Assembly (NCBI GenBank): GCA_009602725.1
Contig: WELB01000022.1
Location: forward strand, 971,790 to 1,035,789
DNA length: 64,000 nucleotides
Source: Spirogloea muscicola
Taxonomy: Eukaryota; Streptophyta; Zygnematophyceae; Spirogloeales; Spirogloeaceae
Direction: 5' to 3'
Below the pieces are notes generated by a model. That model made no database searches. It was given only the letters and a program-made list of their open reading frames with translations, and had not been told where the DNA came from. Below are positions 45,792 through 57,100 of the stretch, one piece after another. The position numbers were made by a program, and so were the translations under genes. Position 1 is the stretch's first letter. The number at the start of each line of letters is the position of its first letter.

Positions 45792-47887
45792 AAGGATACG
45801 GAAGCATGGCATCTCCTCCGGCGAAGCTCACCCGTGAAGACGTACAGTGGGGGTGGACGTCCGAATGCCAGAGGCGTTCGAGGATAGACAACGGGTATTC
45901 ATATCCCCACCCGTTTTGGCTTTGCCTCGAGAAGGCGTGCCATTTGAAGTAGTCTGTAACGCCTCTTTGATCGACATTGGTGCCGTTCTCCTGCAGGAGA
46001 GTCATCGCGTAGCATTTGAAGGTCGCCTTCTTGGTCCTGCAGAGCGAATTATACTACAGGGGAGCAGGAGCTCCTTGCTGTTGTGCACGCCCTCCGTGTG
46101 TGGAGATGCTATCTCGAGGGTATTAAATTCACGGTCGTAATGGATCATTGCCCGTTGACCTACTTTTTCACACAGCAGCAATTAAGCAGGCGTCAAGCTA
46201 GGTGGGCTGAGTGAATGGCACAGTTCCGTTTGCAGTGCTTGTACCGCGTTTGAAGAATCAATGTGGCGGATCCGGTGAGCCGCAACATTGTAGGGGCTGC
46301 TGTGGCGCTTGTCTGGTGTGCCACAAGGTTTCAAATTGCAGACGTGCGGCCTTCTGTGGGGCGGCTCCACAGAGCACCACCAACCTCTCTGAGCCGTATG
46401 TGCGTATTCGTGATGTGTATGGCACAGACCCTTGGTGTGCAGTTGCAACCAATACACGCACAGTAGTATATGACCAAGGCTTCTGGTGGCGAGGTGACGC
46501 CATTGTGGTGCCCAACTGCAATGCCGTGCGCACTAGTATCATGCAAGAGATGCATGAGCCTCCGTACAGTATTCATTTGGGTATAGGAAAGACAAAGAGA
46601 GCTATTCAGCTTCGCTTTTGGTGGCCGCGCTTGCAAGTCCACATACGGTCTTGTGTTGAAGACGTGTGCCACCTGCCAGCGTTGTAAGGCACGCTCTCAC
46701 AAGCCTGCCGGGTCGATCCAAGTGGTCTGATGTTAGGGTAGATTTCATCACCCAGTTGCCCAAGACGCGCAACGGCTATGACGCCATTGTCGTGTTTGTG
46801 GATCGTGTGAATAAAAGGTGCATTTTGTCCCGACGACCACGCGGGTGTCCGCTCGGAAATTTGCTGGCATACTTGTGTACCGAGCGTGGAAACTGCACGG
46901 AGTACCTGTGCGCATCGTGTCTGACCGTGATCCTCGCTTCACGGGTCACTTCTTGAAAAAGAGGTGCGCAGGACTTTTGGCACGACGCAATTCATTTCCA
47001 TTGCTTTCCACCCGCAAACCGATGGTCAGACTGAGAGGATTAATCGGCTTTTGGAAGACATGTCAAGGCATTTCGTAAACCCCAGTCAGACTGATTGGAA
47101 CGAGTATCTTGCTCCAGCGGAATCTGCTGTGAACAACGCCTTCATGACTCTACCAGAATCACACCCTTCTCCGGAATATTAGTCAGCATCCCCGGTCACC
47201 TTTGCAGGTGGGGAGGCCGGAGCGCCTTCCAGGCGTAGTAAGCTTCACCGGTACCCTCTTGGAAGCTCAGCGGAGGGCTGAGCAATTTTTTGACAATTGC
47301 TCAGAACCGGCAAAAGCAGTATACTGATCTGCGTCGCAGGACGTGTCCTTCGACGCGGGTGCCCAAATTCTGTTGAGCACTAAGCACTTCACCTTGCGAG
47401 CAGTCGGTATGCACAAGTGGCTGCCAAAGTGGGTTGGACCCTTTTGTGTCGTGCGCCTGATCGGCAAGGTCGCATACGAGCTTGATACGCCGTACAATGG
47501 CAAATCAACAAGGTTTTCCATGTGTCTCAGCTCGAGCCATACCATACGGATGGCCGTGTCCAACAGCCCCTACCTCCCCTCGTTATTGATGGCGAGAAAG
47601 AGTTTGAAGTGGAGGAGACTTTGTCGCACCAGGAGAAGTCCCGTGGGCGTCGCAAGTCCCGTGAGTACCTTATCAAGTGGCTCGGCTATGGGGCGGAGCA
47701 CAATACATGGCAACCTACGAACAATCTCGCCCATTGTCCTTCCCGCGTCCAGAAGTATCTGACAGGCGGTAACGCCCCTACTCTCCATCGTCCCGTAACT
47801 CCCCGTCGGGCTTAATTCCCATGGGTAAAATTTCTGTCGTGCTTCCTACTTGTTCCCGAAGGGCGTGAACATCTAAGTGGGGAGGTA

Positions 47888-48659
47888 TGTAACGTTTCCC
47901 CCGTTTAAGAGTGCCAAACGCGCCGGCAACAATACATATCGTATCGTATCTACCGTCAAGGAGTCCCGAATGGTACGGGTAACATCGCTGCACAACGTGT
48001 GGCTAAGTGTGGGCTGAGACCCTGGGCACGCGCGGCACGCGCCCCGCGACACGCACTGCACGCGCCACGTGCGGCGCGCGCCACGCGCAGCACGCGCTAC
48101 GCGACTCGGCTTCTATTCGTCAGGCTCGTGCCACGAGCAGCACGCGCCACGCGGCACGCGCTGCATGCGCCACGCGCGGCACGTGCCAGTCCCCTAGATT
48201 TGTATTTCTGTATCCCCAATCGTCAGGCCCGCCCCTCCGGTGGGAGGACCTTGGGGGCTACCCTCGTCACACCCTCTGGGAGGGGCGGCAGGAGAAACGC
48301 TACAAGCAGTGGGCCGTGGCCAGACTCCTCAGTCCGACCAACGCCGAGAGAGACACAGCTCTGCTGCTGCCTAGCCAGCCCCGCTGCTGCCTGCTGCGCC
48401 GCCATCACAGCTGTGCTGCTGCCGCCTGCTCCCAGCCCGTCGTTGCAGCTCGTCGCTGCGGGCCCCGCTGGCTATTATAAGTCTATTGGTAGAGTCACCG
48501 CCCTAGGGCGGTGCCTCAGAGTAGGACTTCCGCTGCGCTCTGTGCGCGTATGTGCGTTTGGCGTTCTCCTGTATGAGGGTTGTCTCCAAAACACCCTATG
48601 TTCGATTTCAAAGCAGGACATTCTGACCCTAACTGTGTGATTAAGGGCAGGGATGTTAT
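47888..48659 (+). repeat. 3' LTR of G7, family C
   Basis: Begins TGTAACGTTTCCCCC and matches 33309-34203 in its second half ('tctgtgcgcgtatgtgcgtt', 'tgattaagggcagggatgtta'). The last bases of the LTR are lost at 48659, where LINE sequence begins. Contains a dense cluster of CACGCGCxxCACGCG repeats at 48030-48190. Confidence 0.75.
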
Positions 48660-49560
48660 CGTCCTCGTCTTTGACTTAAAAACAGCCAAAGAACTCCCTG
48701 CCCCCCACAACAACGCAGATGGCGAGCCATACATGCAGCGGCAGTGAGGGAGGAGGGTGGGAAAGTACTGCCTCAGCTGCTCGGCAGTGATCTGCCAGAT
48801 CACGGAGTTGAAGGCAATCTGTAAGTCCACGCTCAATGCCAGCCAATGAGGGTTGACATCATTGCCGCTCGTACCCCGTGCATCAGGGTCTCAGCGCCAG
48901 CACGCACCCCAGCCCCAAATTGGTGGGGATGAGAGTGCGCCTGAGCATCTCCTGTATCTGCATGATTAGGGTGCGCCCCACGAGGCGCGACAGAACCTCC
49001 CCCATCGAATTAGGACGCACTCCCCCGTTGTCCTTCTGCAAAACAATGAAGTTACTTGTGGAGAGGGTTGCCCACACGATGGGTGAGGTGTCTACGCGCA
49101 ACATATTTGTGCAGCAGCAGATTAAAATCTCCGCGTCGTCCTCCCCATACAGCTCCCGCAAGTGCTAAGAGAGCATGCCAGATGGACCCCCGGCGCCTGC
49201 CTTAAGGCTACTCACAATCGCCCGATGGAAGACAGCCGGGTCCAGGTCCCCCGGTCGAGCAGGCGTGAACTGTATCTAATTTCTCAAAGGGGCCGGAATG
49301 GAGCTGCTCAAGTGCGGCCAAGCTTGCCGCATTATGCGGTGTGGAGGGCTCCAAGGCTTGGGCAGCCCTTGCAAGGTCGCCGGCTCGTCCGAATCGGATG
49401 GCATGTCGCTTCCCCGCCTCCTTGATTTCAAATTCGACGTGGTGGGCCGATAGTTGGCTTGCAGAGTTGCGCAGCCGCTTGTTGCTGTGCAAGTAGCAGC
49501 TGCCACTCCCCACCTTCAAACAGGTGTAGGCGCAGCAGCAGCTCCTTGCGACCCGCCTTC
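48660..49560 (-). pseudogene. LINE reverse transcriptase fragment
   Basis: On minus from 49500 down: SLAALEQLHSGPF (linker before the RT), IVWATLSTSNFIVLQKDNGG, VRPNSMGEVLSRLVGRTLIM and QIQEMLRRTLIPTNLGLGC, then SVDLQIAFNSVIWQI after a frame break. KDNGGVRP followed by G-E-V-L-x-R-L is the fingers region of LINE-type RTs in green plants and algae. The catalytic FADD box is not reached; the fragment is cut by the family C LTR. Probably the same LINE family as at 6-7.7 kb. Confidence 0.7.
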
Positions 49561-50110
49561 CCGCGCAAGGACTGTGGAAAGCCAGCCCGAGAAGAATGAA
49601 AAGATGGCTCTTCAAAAAAGGGTACTCGGGCTGTGAACAGCCAATCCCAAGAATTGACAAGGTCCAAAGGGGCCGAAAAGCGCTGAAAGACATCAATAAG
49701 CAAGAGCATTTAGATAATCAGTTAGAAATCTCTCCTAGTACCCGTACGTCAGAAGAAAGAAAGTGGCTCTCTCAGAGGGAAACAGCTCTTCCAAATTGGC
49801 AGCTGTGGCTTTGAGAGGCCAGCCCAGAGGAATGGACAAGGACTGAACGGGCCGCACGGCGCAAAAGCAGGATACTCGTTTATAAGACGTCAGCAAGTGG
49901 GCTATCAGTGACTTCTTAGTCAGTAAATTCTAAGCGTGGATAGGTAGAGGCGGAAAAGCGTCGCCCTGACGGAACGGGAGGCAGCAGCCAAGGCGCGGCC
50001 GCCACGCAAGTGGACGGCAAAGGGGCGAGGGCTGTGACCAGCGAGCCCGAATGGTTCTGACAAGGTCCGAAGGGACAGAGAAGCGCTGTCCCAAAGCTTT
50101 TCCTGTAGGT
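49561..50110 (-). repeat. LINE 3'-tail modules, tandemly reiterated
   Basis: The module 'ggctgtgaxxagccxgcccxxagaat..gacaagg' occurs near 49570-49690, 49800-49850 and 50030-50080. It also occurs in the tails at 8.6 kb and 55.5 kb. No coding sequence recognised. Confidence 0.45.
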
Positions 50111-51870
50111 TATCACCTAATAATCTCTAGTCTGGAGCCGCAAGCCAGGAAGACTAGCCGTCGGAAAGATGGTATGACACCAAAAGCAGTCCCCTTGACT
50201 GCTGCAGAAGCTTGGGGAGAGCTGGTGGCATATTGTGAACCAACAGGCCAACAGAAGATGCTGGCGGTGCAGCAGAGGCTTCTGAACTTCCAGATGCAGG
50301 AGGGAGCAAAGCTGGCAGAGCATCTTACAGAGTTCAAGCGCCTCGTAGATGAGATGGAGGCAATTGGAGCAAAGCATGGAGGCAAGTCTGAAGAGCTTCC
50401 AGGTGGCGATCCTCCTCAACAGCTTGAAGCACATCCCCAGGTTCAACACTGTTATCACCCTCCTGGACAGTGTGGAGGACGAGAAGCGCAGCTTGGAGTT
50501 CTTGCGGGGAAGATAGTTGCAGGAGGAGAAGAGGGCCCAAGAGAGAGGAGAGGAGACTGAGGCCAAGGCATCAGCAATGCTGGATCAACTGAATATAGGT
50601 CTGGGTCACAGGACTGGCTTTCAGGGTCAGGACGGAGGACAGGGAGCTGTTTGCGCCAGCAGAGGTGCCTGCCATTTCTGCAGAAAGCAGGGTCATTGGA
50701 AGGCTCAGTGTCCAGCTCTACAAGCGAAGCTGCAAAGGGACAGGTCACACGCTGCCCAAGGGGAGCACACCAGCATTTCCTACTCCGCAGCCACAGGTAA
50801 ACACATTCAGAAACTCCGTGAATACCACTCGTGGTTGGTTGACTCGGGAGCAAGTGCCCACATGACTTGCAGAAGGGAGTGGCTGCAGTAGTAAGAAGGT
50901 CAAGATATGCCGTGTTTTGTTTGGGAACAATACTGCCGCAGTTGCTGTGGGGAAGGGCTCGGTGGACATAGTTGCTCAAGTTGCTGGCAAGACCTTGAAG
51001 ATCACTTTGCAGGATGTCCTCCATGTTCCTCATTTGGCTAGAAATCTCTTGTTTGAGAACAGCCTCAACAGCCAGAAGCTTCGACTTGTGTTCAATCCAC
51101 AGGCCTGCACGATCCTCAGTAGAGATGGAGAGGTGGCTGCCGTGGGGGAGAGGAGTGGTGGACTCTGCTGGCTTGTGGGTGAGGCCTTGATGTCGGTCAA
51201 TGCAACGTGGCGGTGGCAAACAAGAATGACAACCTGCAGTTATGGCATCGCAGGCTGGGACATCTGAATGGTGAAGCTCTCAAGGAGATGATTAAACAAC
51301 AGCTCGTGAGTGCTTGACGCTTGGAGTTGATGATCAGCTGAATTCTTGTGAAGGGTGTGTGCTTAGAAAGCAGCATCGAGGTCCCCTTCCTGCAGGGGGA
51401 GGCAAGAGAGCAAGCAGTCTTTTGGAGTCGGTGCACACAGATGAATGGGGTCCAGCGCCAGTTCCATCACTTGGAGGTGGGAAGTACTTTGTGACCTTCA
51501 TCGACAACATGTCACGGAAATGTTGGTGCTACATATTCAAGGAGAGGTCGAGTGTGTTTCAGATCTTCCAGAGATGGCGTGCTGGAGTAGAAAAGCAAGT
51601 GGGAAGACCGGTGAAGGTGCTTCGCTCCGACAACGGTGGGGAGTACGTGTCTAACGAGTTCGAGAACTTCCTGACTCGAGAAGGCATCAAGCATCAGCGG
51701 ACGGTATCATATACTCCCCCAGCAAAATGACGTTGCTGAGCGCATGAACAGGACCTTGCTGGAGGCTGCAAGGTGTATGCTTCAGGAGAATAGACGACCT
51801 GATAGCCATTGGGGTGAAGCTTACTCAAATTGGGTTTTTCAAAACATTTCATTTTTCTTTCATTTTCCAT

Positions 51871-51941
51871 GGCCAAGTAACATAAAGGTAATGTATTGGA
51901 TTGCAAATCCATAAATGATGGTTCGATTCCGTCCTTGGCCT
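51871..51941 (+). tRNA. trnC: tRNA-Cys (GCA), mitochondrial type
   Basis: 71 nt fold into a full cloverleaf: acceptor GGCCAAG/CTTGGCC (7 bp), D stem ACAT/ATGT, anticodon stem TTGGA/TCCAT (4 of 5 pairs), loop TTGCAAA with anticodon GCA at 51903-51905, and T stem GATGG/CCGTC with loop TTCGATT. Discriminator T (U in the RNA), as expected for Cys. It closely resembles the native mitochondrial trnC of land plants as I recall it. In its present place inside a copia gene it is most likely a non-functional transferred copy. Confidence 0.92.
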
Positions 51942-51984
51942 AGTTATGGCAAATCTTGTTTATCGCGCCTCTTGCTGATGTCGA

Positions 51985-52040
51985 ATCTTGTTATCTTGTT
52001 ATCTTGTTATCTTGTTATCTTGTTATCTTGTTATCTTCTT
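51985..52040 (+). repeat. 8-bp tandem repeat ATCTTGTT
   Basis: Six perfect units followed by one ATCTTCTT unit, downstream of trnC and inside the mitochondrial insert. Confidence 0.95.
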
Positions 52041-53819
52041 GATGGCGCGATGACATTATCTGTGTGTACGGCGGCGTATCTGCGGGCCAGATGTCCAACG
52101 AGGGCAGCGCAGGGGACAACGCCAGAAGATCTGTGGACGGGTAGGAAGCCAGACATCTCACATCTGAGAGTCTTCGGGTGCAATGCATATGTGCACAGGC
52201 TCACAGAATTGCGCAGCAGACTGGATCCCAAGAGCACAAAGGCCATCTTTGTGGGGTACGATGCAGACACGAAGGGGGTACAGAATGTTGGATCCTGCAA
52301 GCAAGCGCATTGTGCTCAGCAGAGATGTCATCTTTGATGAAAGTTGGCGTAGAAGTGAGAATGCTGCAGCAGAGGAGAGAATCACGTTGCAGTGGGAGCA
52401 AATGCCTGCTATGCTTGACTCTGAAGAGCCTGTCTTGTGTGGAGATGAAGATGAAGACTCAGAGGATGTCGATGGGCAAGAGCAGACACTGATGCTGTCG
52501 CAGGACTTCGAGGAGGAGGAGGAGGAGGCGCAGCAACAGCAGGCTGGAAAGGAAGAAAAGCTAGAAGAAGAGCAGCCGCAACTGCAACCGCAGCAGCAGC
52601 TTAGAAGGAGCACAAGAACGCGACAGGTTAGGGAGGATCCTGGATACTTCCTTGGTTTTGCAGCTACCGTAGACGAACCCCTGACCAAGGCGCAGGCAAG
52701 GCAGAGGGTGGATGCTGCGGAGTGGGAGATAGCCGCGGCTGAAGAGATGCAGAAGAAGGAAGAAAACAAACGTGGAAACTTGTTGACTTGCCACAGGGCC
52801 GGAAGGCAATTGGCTGCAAATGGGTGCTCCGGCGGAAGAGAGGTGCAGGTGGGGAAGTTGTTAGATACAAGGCAAGACTGGTGGCAAAGGGGATTTCACA
52901 GGTCGAAGGAATTGACTACCATGAAACATTTGCACCGGTCAATAAATATACTTCCATCCGGGTGTTGCTGAGTCTAGCCTCAGCCAGGGATTTCGAAGTC
53001 AACCAGATGGATGTGAAGACAGCGTTCCTCAATGGGGATCTGGAGGAAGAAATTTGCATGATGCAGCCTGAGGGTTTCGCTGACTCAGAGCAGCCAAGCA
53101 AAGTCTGTCTCCTGAAGAAGTCTCTGTACGGGCTAAAGCAAGCGCCCAGAATGTGGAACTACAAGATCAATGACGTATTGAAGGAGGCAGGATTTGTGCA
53201 ATGAACCAGCAACACCAGCGTCTATTTGCTGCGGGAGTCAGCAAAGCCTGTGGTGCTGTTGGCTCTGTACGTGGATGATCTGCTCATACTCAGCCCTAGT
53301 TTGGAGAGTGTCGACAGGGTGAAGGGTTTGCTGTGCAGCAAATTCAAGATGTCAGATCTTGGGGAGGTGTCCTACCTGCTGGGTAATGCAGGTGCTTAGG
53401 GATAGAAGGCGGAGGAGCATCAAGCTCGGACAGGTCAAATTTGCTGAGCAGGTGCTGCAACGCTTTGGGATGGAGACATGCAAGCCAGTTTCAACTCCAA
53501 TGGAGTTCAAGCAGGCTCTATCAAAGGTGCAAGAACCACAAACAGTGCAGGAAGAGGAGGAGATGGCAGGGGTTCCATACAAGCAGTGGGGAGTCTTATG
53601 TATCTCATGACAGGAACCAGGCCAGATCTTGCAGCAGCAGTGGGAGCAGTGAGCCAGGTCATGCAGCGGCCTGGGGTGGCTCATTGGCAAGCAGTGAAAC
53701 GGATCTTCAGGTACTTGGCTGGGACAATCAATACATGGCTCGCGTTCGGCGGAGAGAGTGATCTGCTGCAACACTCTCCAGCGACCAAAAGAACGCGGGC
53801 CCTGAAATCCCTCCCAAAG

Positions 53820-54065
53820 GATAGAGGCCCTCCCAGGTCGTCTCGTTCCGTGCCACCTGCTCTGGCTGCCTCATCTGCTTCTGCGTCTGCTTCGAGTGGA
53901 AATTGGACCCCGACTCTCTCACAGGATAGGGGCCCTCCCAGGTCGTCTCGTTCTATGCCATCTTCTCTGGCTGCTCCACCTGCTTCTTCATCTGCTTCGC
54001 ATGGAAACTGGGCCCCAACTCTCTTACAGGATAGGGGCCCTCCCAGGTCGTCTCATTTCGACTTG
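53820..54065 (+). repeat. 105-bp tandem repeat in frame within the copia polyprotein
   Basis: Units start at 53820, 53925 and 54030 (the third partial). Each encodes 35 residues beginning DRGPPRSS and ending GNWxPTLxQ, rich in Ser, Ala and Pro. The frame is kept from the end of the RT ([10 protein letters not shown]) through the repeats to RNase H ([10 protein letters not shown]). Confidence 0.9.
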
Positions 54066-54439
54066 CTCGCTCTGAATGCATCTGTACATAATGAGGGGCC
54101 TGCAGAAGGAAGTGTCGAGCTGCTTTCCACCCTCTATGGGTACGTTGACGCAGACTGGGGTGGAGACATGGTGACTCGAAGGTCAACCTCAGGCTACGTC
54201 TTCATGCTAGGAGGAGCAGCGGTTTCGTGGAGCAGCAAGCGACAGAGATCGTTTGCGCTGTCTACCATGGAGGCAGAATACATGGCTGCAACACAGGCAA
54301 GTAAGGAGGCAGTCTGGTTGAGAAGGCTGCTTGGGGAGTTGGGGTTCTCACAACACGCTCCGACTCTCATCTACAGCGACAACCAAGGAAGTCTGGCGTT
54401 AATGAAGAACCCTGTCCATCATAGTCGGAGCGAGCACAT

Positions 54440-55140
54440 GACATCCAGTGGGGAAGCGCTTCCCCTGGCCCCCTTTCTCGTACTTTGTTCCTTGGTTTTT
54501 TGGGCTGGTTTTTCCAGTCCCTATCCTCAATGGATGACTGGGCTTACTTCCGCGAGCGCGGCCGGGCACGGAGAGAAGTGCGCGCCCATAGAGAAGAGGG
54601 ACTGGCAAAGCCAGCCCAAAAAAGAATGGACAATGTTCAAAGCCAAAGAAAGAGGAGCCGGAAAAAGGACTACACGACAAAATACTGCAGAACACATAGA
54701 CGATGCAGAGGGAAGCTCAGTACCCACGAGTGAGCAACATCAGGTCTGAGTAGCTCGCTGCAGGGAAAGAGGCACTCCGCCGAGAACCAGAGGCGGCGGC
54801 CATAGCACGGCCTGCCCGCGTGTGGACGGCATGGGCAAGGGAGCGTTAAAGCGATACGGCCAGGCGCATGCGGAAGACGTGTGCGAGCGAACCGGCGGCG
54901 TTGAAGCCGGGCACGGACGAGGGGTAGGGAGTGATCTGGGCGGGGGGGGAGTGGGACGGGCGACACCATGGCCGCGAGCGTGCCTCCGACACGCGGCGGC
55001 TGTCCGAAAAGCCGAAAGCCCGGGCCCCACTGGCCCCCGGCTCCGGGCGACCAGATGCGCCGGCCACGGGCCCCCCCCCGGCCCCGGAATGTGCGGACCA
55101 CTGTGCCGGCGACGGATCCGTTGTCGCGCTGGCCACCAAC
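54440..55140 (-). repeat. LINE 3'-tail copy truncating the copia element
   Basis: The stretch 54575-54780 is nearly identical to the reverse complement of 60180-60370 (blocks 'gaagtgcgcgcccatagaga', 'ctcagtacccacgagtgag'). The following part, to about 54900, matches 6300-6400. The remainder to 55140 is GC-rich and only loosely alike. Confidence 0.65.
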
Positions 55141-55158
55141 GCCCACGGGCCGCTGGCT

Positions 55159-55193
55159 CGGAGAGGGTCTAGTCGGTGGCTAGACCCTCTCCG
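55159..55193. repeat. Perfect hairpin, 14-bp stem
   Basis: CGGAGAGGGTCTAG (55159-55172) and its exact complement CTAGACCCTCTCCG (55180-55193) enclose a 7-nt loop TCGGTGG. It lies at the end of the LINE tail region. Confidence 0.9.
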
Positions 55194-55499
55194 CCGCAGC
55201 AGCAGGCATGTTTTGCAGTGGCATCATGACCCTCTGAAGGAGACATGGAGATGCACCGTTAAGGAACAAAGTGACGGGGCAGCTACAAGGAACTGCAATG
55301 TGCTATGGCACACTGTTGAGACTTCTCTTTGTACTTTACCAAGCGAGGGTATCCTGATGAGCTCGACCAGCTTCTTCCTTCATATCGCCAGGCAATAATC
55401 ATGTCTCACTCCTAGCATGCTTCCAGCCAGTGCATAGAACGTGCGTCAGCTCTGCGTCACACTTAAAAGTCCTCCACAGTAATCTATGTCTCTGGTGCA

Positions 55500-55900
55500 A
55501 TAGAGCCCATTGAATGGGGCCGAGGGCTGTAAGAGGCCATCCTGAAAAGACTGGCCGAACCGAGAACCGAGGGGCCCGGGAAGCGCTAAAACACACAGCT
55601 ATACAAGTACCACGAAGGATGGTCACTTGATAACCCCCCAGTAAGCAGCCGCAAGTCAGAAACACTAGCAGCTGGAAAGCAGTCCCCTTGACGTTAGCCA
55701 GAGGCGGCAGCTAGGGCACGGCCAGCGCGTAGGTGCAAGGCGTGGGCCAAAGACCGCAGTAAAAACAACAGCGCTTCCAAATTGACTGGTGGCTGTACGT
55801 GGCCAGCCCAAAAGAATGGACACGGTCTGGAGGGGCCTGATGTCAGAACCCAAAGAGGCGCGTTCGAATCACCTGCGCTTGCGAGCCAGCGGCCTTGAAG
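55500..55900 (-). repeat. LINE 3'-tail modules
   Basis: Contains 'ggctgtaagaggccatcctg', 'aagaatggacacggtctgg' and 'ggcagctagggcacggccag' type blocks, as at 49.6-50.1 kb. Diverged. Confidence 0.4.
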
Positions 55901-57100
55901 TCAGCTTGCTCGCCGTTCTGCCGGCGGGACACGGCATGGCACGCAAGCCGGGTCAAGAGGTCCAGCCACTGAAATGCAAGGTGGTGGAACTCGGCGCACC
56001 GCCACCCTCCCCTTCGCCTCGCTGGCCTAGTAGCCGACGTGAGGGTCGACTCCTCCCCATTGCAAGCGCAACTGCGGAGCATTTGCCACGCGGCACTCTG
56101 TTCCTTCCCCTCCCTACAACCCCTGCTCACCCTAATCTTCTCCCATGCCCAGACGCCGGACAGATGGGCACAGGCTAGGCTAGTGGCTGTATTTGAACAC
56201 GAGCGTCACAGGACCTCCACCCTTGATCCCCAAGGCTAGTGAACCAGCCACCCGTCAGTTTGGCCGCGCTTTCTTCTTAGTGTAGCCTGGGACCGCTGAT
56301 TCCCCCACCTGTCTACCTTTATCCGCCGCTAGTTTGGCCGGTACCCGCCAGCACTAGTCAAGGTGGGTCATCCATCAAGCGGGCTTTAGGGCTTTTCGGC
56401 TTCTCTCGGGGCTAATTTGAGCGGTTCGGGCGGTAGGATGGGGTGGGCCCTCCGATGCTAGATCGACGGCTCAGCGGCAGATAACGCACTTCATTTTGAG
56501 CGGTTCAGGTGGCAGGGTTGCCTGTCGATGCCAGATCGACGGCTCAGCGGCAGATACGCATCTCTCTCCTGACTGTACAGTTTTGAGCTCTGCCTTCTGT
56601 GCTGGTGTTAGAAGACGAAGCGCACAGGGAATGGCTGCAAGCTGCAGCCGCCACTGTCACGCCTTGCGGGGATTTGCTGCAGCTCCCGTGTGGAGCTGCT
56701 GCCCCCGCCGCCGCTGCCGCCGCTGCCGCTGTGGCTGCTGCTGGCAACCTCACTACGCGACCCCCGTACTGCCGCGCTTGCGCGCGCTCTGCTGGGCCGG
56801 CGGGGATCGGTGGCGTACGCCCTAGTGAGTGCAAGGGAGCAAGCCCCTCCAGCCCCTCAAACCCTAAACCCGGCGGCACGCCCTAGCGCTGCCAGCCTGG
56901 ATCTCACGGGTCGGCGCCAACCCCAACGGTGGAGATCCAATCGATCCACCAACCGCTGAGACCACCGGCCTTCCTAGCTCAGGGATAGACCCTGAGCCCC
57001 TCAGTACCCCGCCGACCATCCACTGTGTGTGGGCCTCATTATGCGCGCCTGGACGTGGCACCACGCGGCTCTCCACACAGTTCTGGAACCTAGATCATAC
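55901..57100. other. Unassigned region with a GCC-repeat-rich open stretch
   Basis: At 56590-56880 a stretch rich in GCTGCC repeats is open in several frames. In one frame it reads PLWLLLATSLRDPRTAALAR and GRRGSVAYALV. No family recognised and no splice pattern convincing. Near 56400-56550 a block 'tttgagcggttc..gg.agg..g' / 'tagatcgacggctcagcggc' is present twice (about 56415-56480 and 56495-56560). Confidence 0.3.

Larger units (their letters stand above)
42411..47887 (+). pseudogene. Ty3/gypsy chromovirus G7, interrupted by an LTR and by mitochondrial DNA
   Basis: Gag end with zinc knuckle CYRCGQKGHRIRDC (42477-42520) and KGQYKGKGKRECLS then TAA. Protease QILVDTGASVSCVSKTFV (43066-43120) and GDDWLCASASVL. 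Solo LTR 43411-43964. RT 44155-44830 (KKKDGSLRMCIDHRALN, LVYFDDILVSS). nad1 insert 44955-45791. RNase H 45800-46260, integrase 46480-47180 (HPQTDGQTERINRLLEDMSR), GPF module and chromodomain 47530-47790 (REYLIKWLGYGAEHNTWQPT). Several frameshifts, and the YLDD box reads YFDD. The tract AAGTGGGGAGGTA precedes the 3' LTR. Confidence 0.9.
51822..52061 (+). other. Mitochondrial DNA insertion (NUMT) in the copia integrase gene
   Basis: The copia frame runs to ...SHWGEA and resumes with VCTAAYLRARCPT. The 240 bp in between are AT-rich and have no counterpart in copia elements. They hold a plant-mitochondrial-type tRNA-Cys gene, a CTTGTTAT-type repeat array and an 8-bp inverted repeat (51962-51969 with 52044-52051, atcgcgcc/ggcgcgat) around the array. 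Ends show at most 1-2 bp microhomology and no target duplication. Confidence 0.85.
50160..54439 (+). pseudogene. Ty1/copia element, gag-pol, truncated at both ends
   Basis: Gag (50200-50400, MLAVQQRLLNFQMQEGAKLA, EHLTEFKRLVDEMEAIG), zinc knuckle CHFCRKQGHWKAQC (50670-50714) and protease WLVDSGASAHMTC (50832-50872). Integrase: LWHRRLGHLNG and CEGCVLRKQH (51230-51380), HTDEWGP, RSDNGGEYVSNEF (51620-51660), then the mitochondrial insert 51822-52061, then YLRARCPTRAAQGTTPEDLW. RT: GCKWVLRRKRGAGGEVVRYK (52807), NQMDVKTAFLNGDLEEEI, LALYVDDLLILS (53255). RNase [20 protein letters not shown] (54145), [40 protein letters not shown]. The order protease-integrase-RT-RNase H defines copia. Several frameshifts; LTRs are missing. 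A LINE tail cuts it at 54440. Confidence 0.9.

Noticed and set aside
51871-51941. Functional nuclear tRNA-Cys gene
   Set aside because: The sequence type is plant mitochondrial and it lies inside a transferred AT-rich segment in a retroelement, so function in the nucleus is unlikely.
51985-52040. Octamer array as a CRISPR-like repeat
   Set aside because: Units are contiguous with no spacers; it is a plain tandem repeat in mitochondrial DNA.
54440-55190. Minus-strand frame rich in Pro/Arg as a separate gene
   Set aside because: Matches the LINE tail repeated elsewhere; no independent conservation.
56858-56873. AAACCCTAAACCC, a plant-type telomere motif (also near 38458)
   Set aside because: Fewer than two full units at each place; expected by chance in this much sequence.
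55901-57100. Possible host gene in the GCTGCC-rich stretch
   Set aside because: Open in several frames because of the repeat, with no conserved motif or consistent splice sites.
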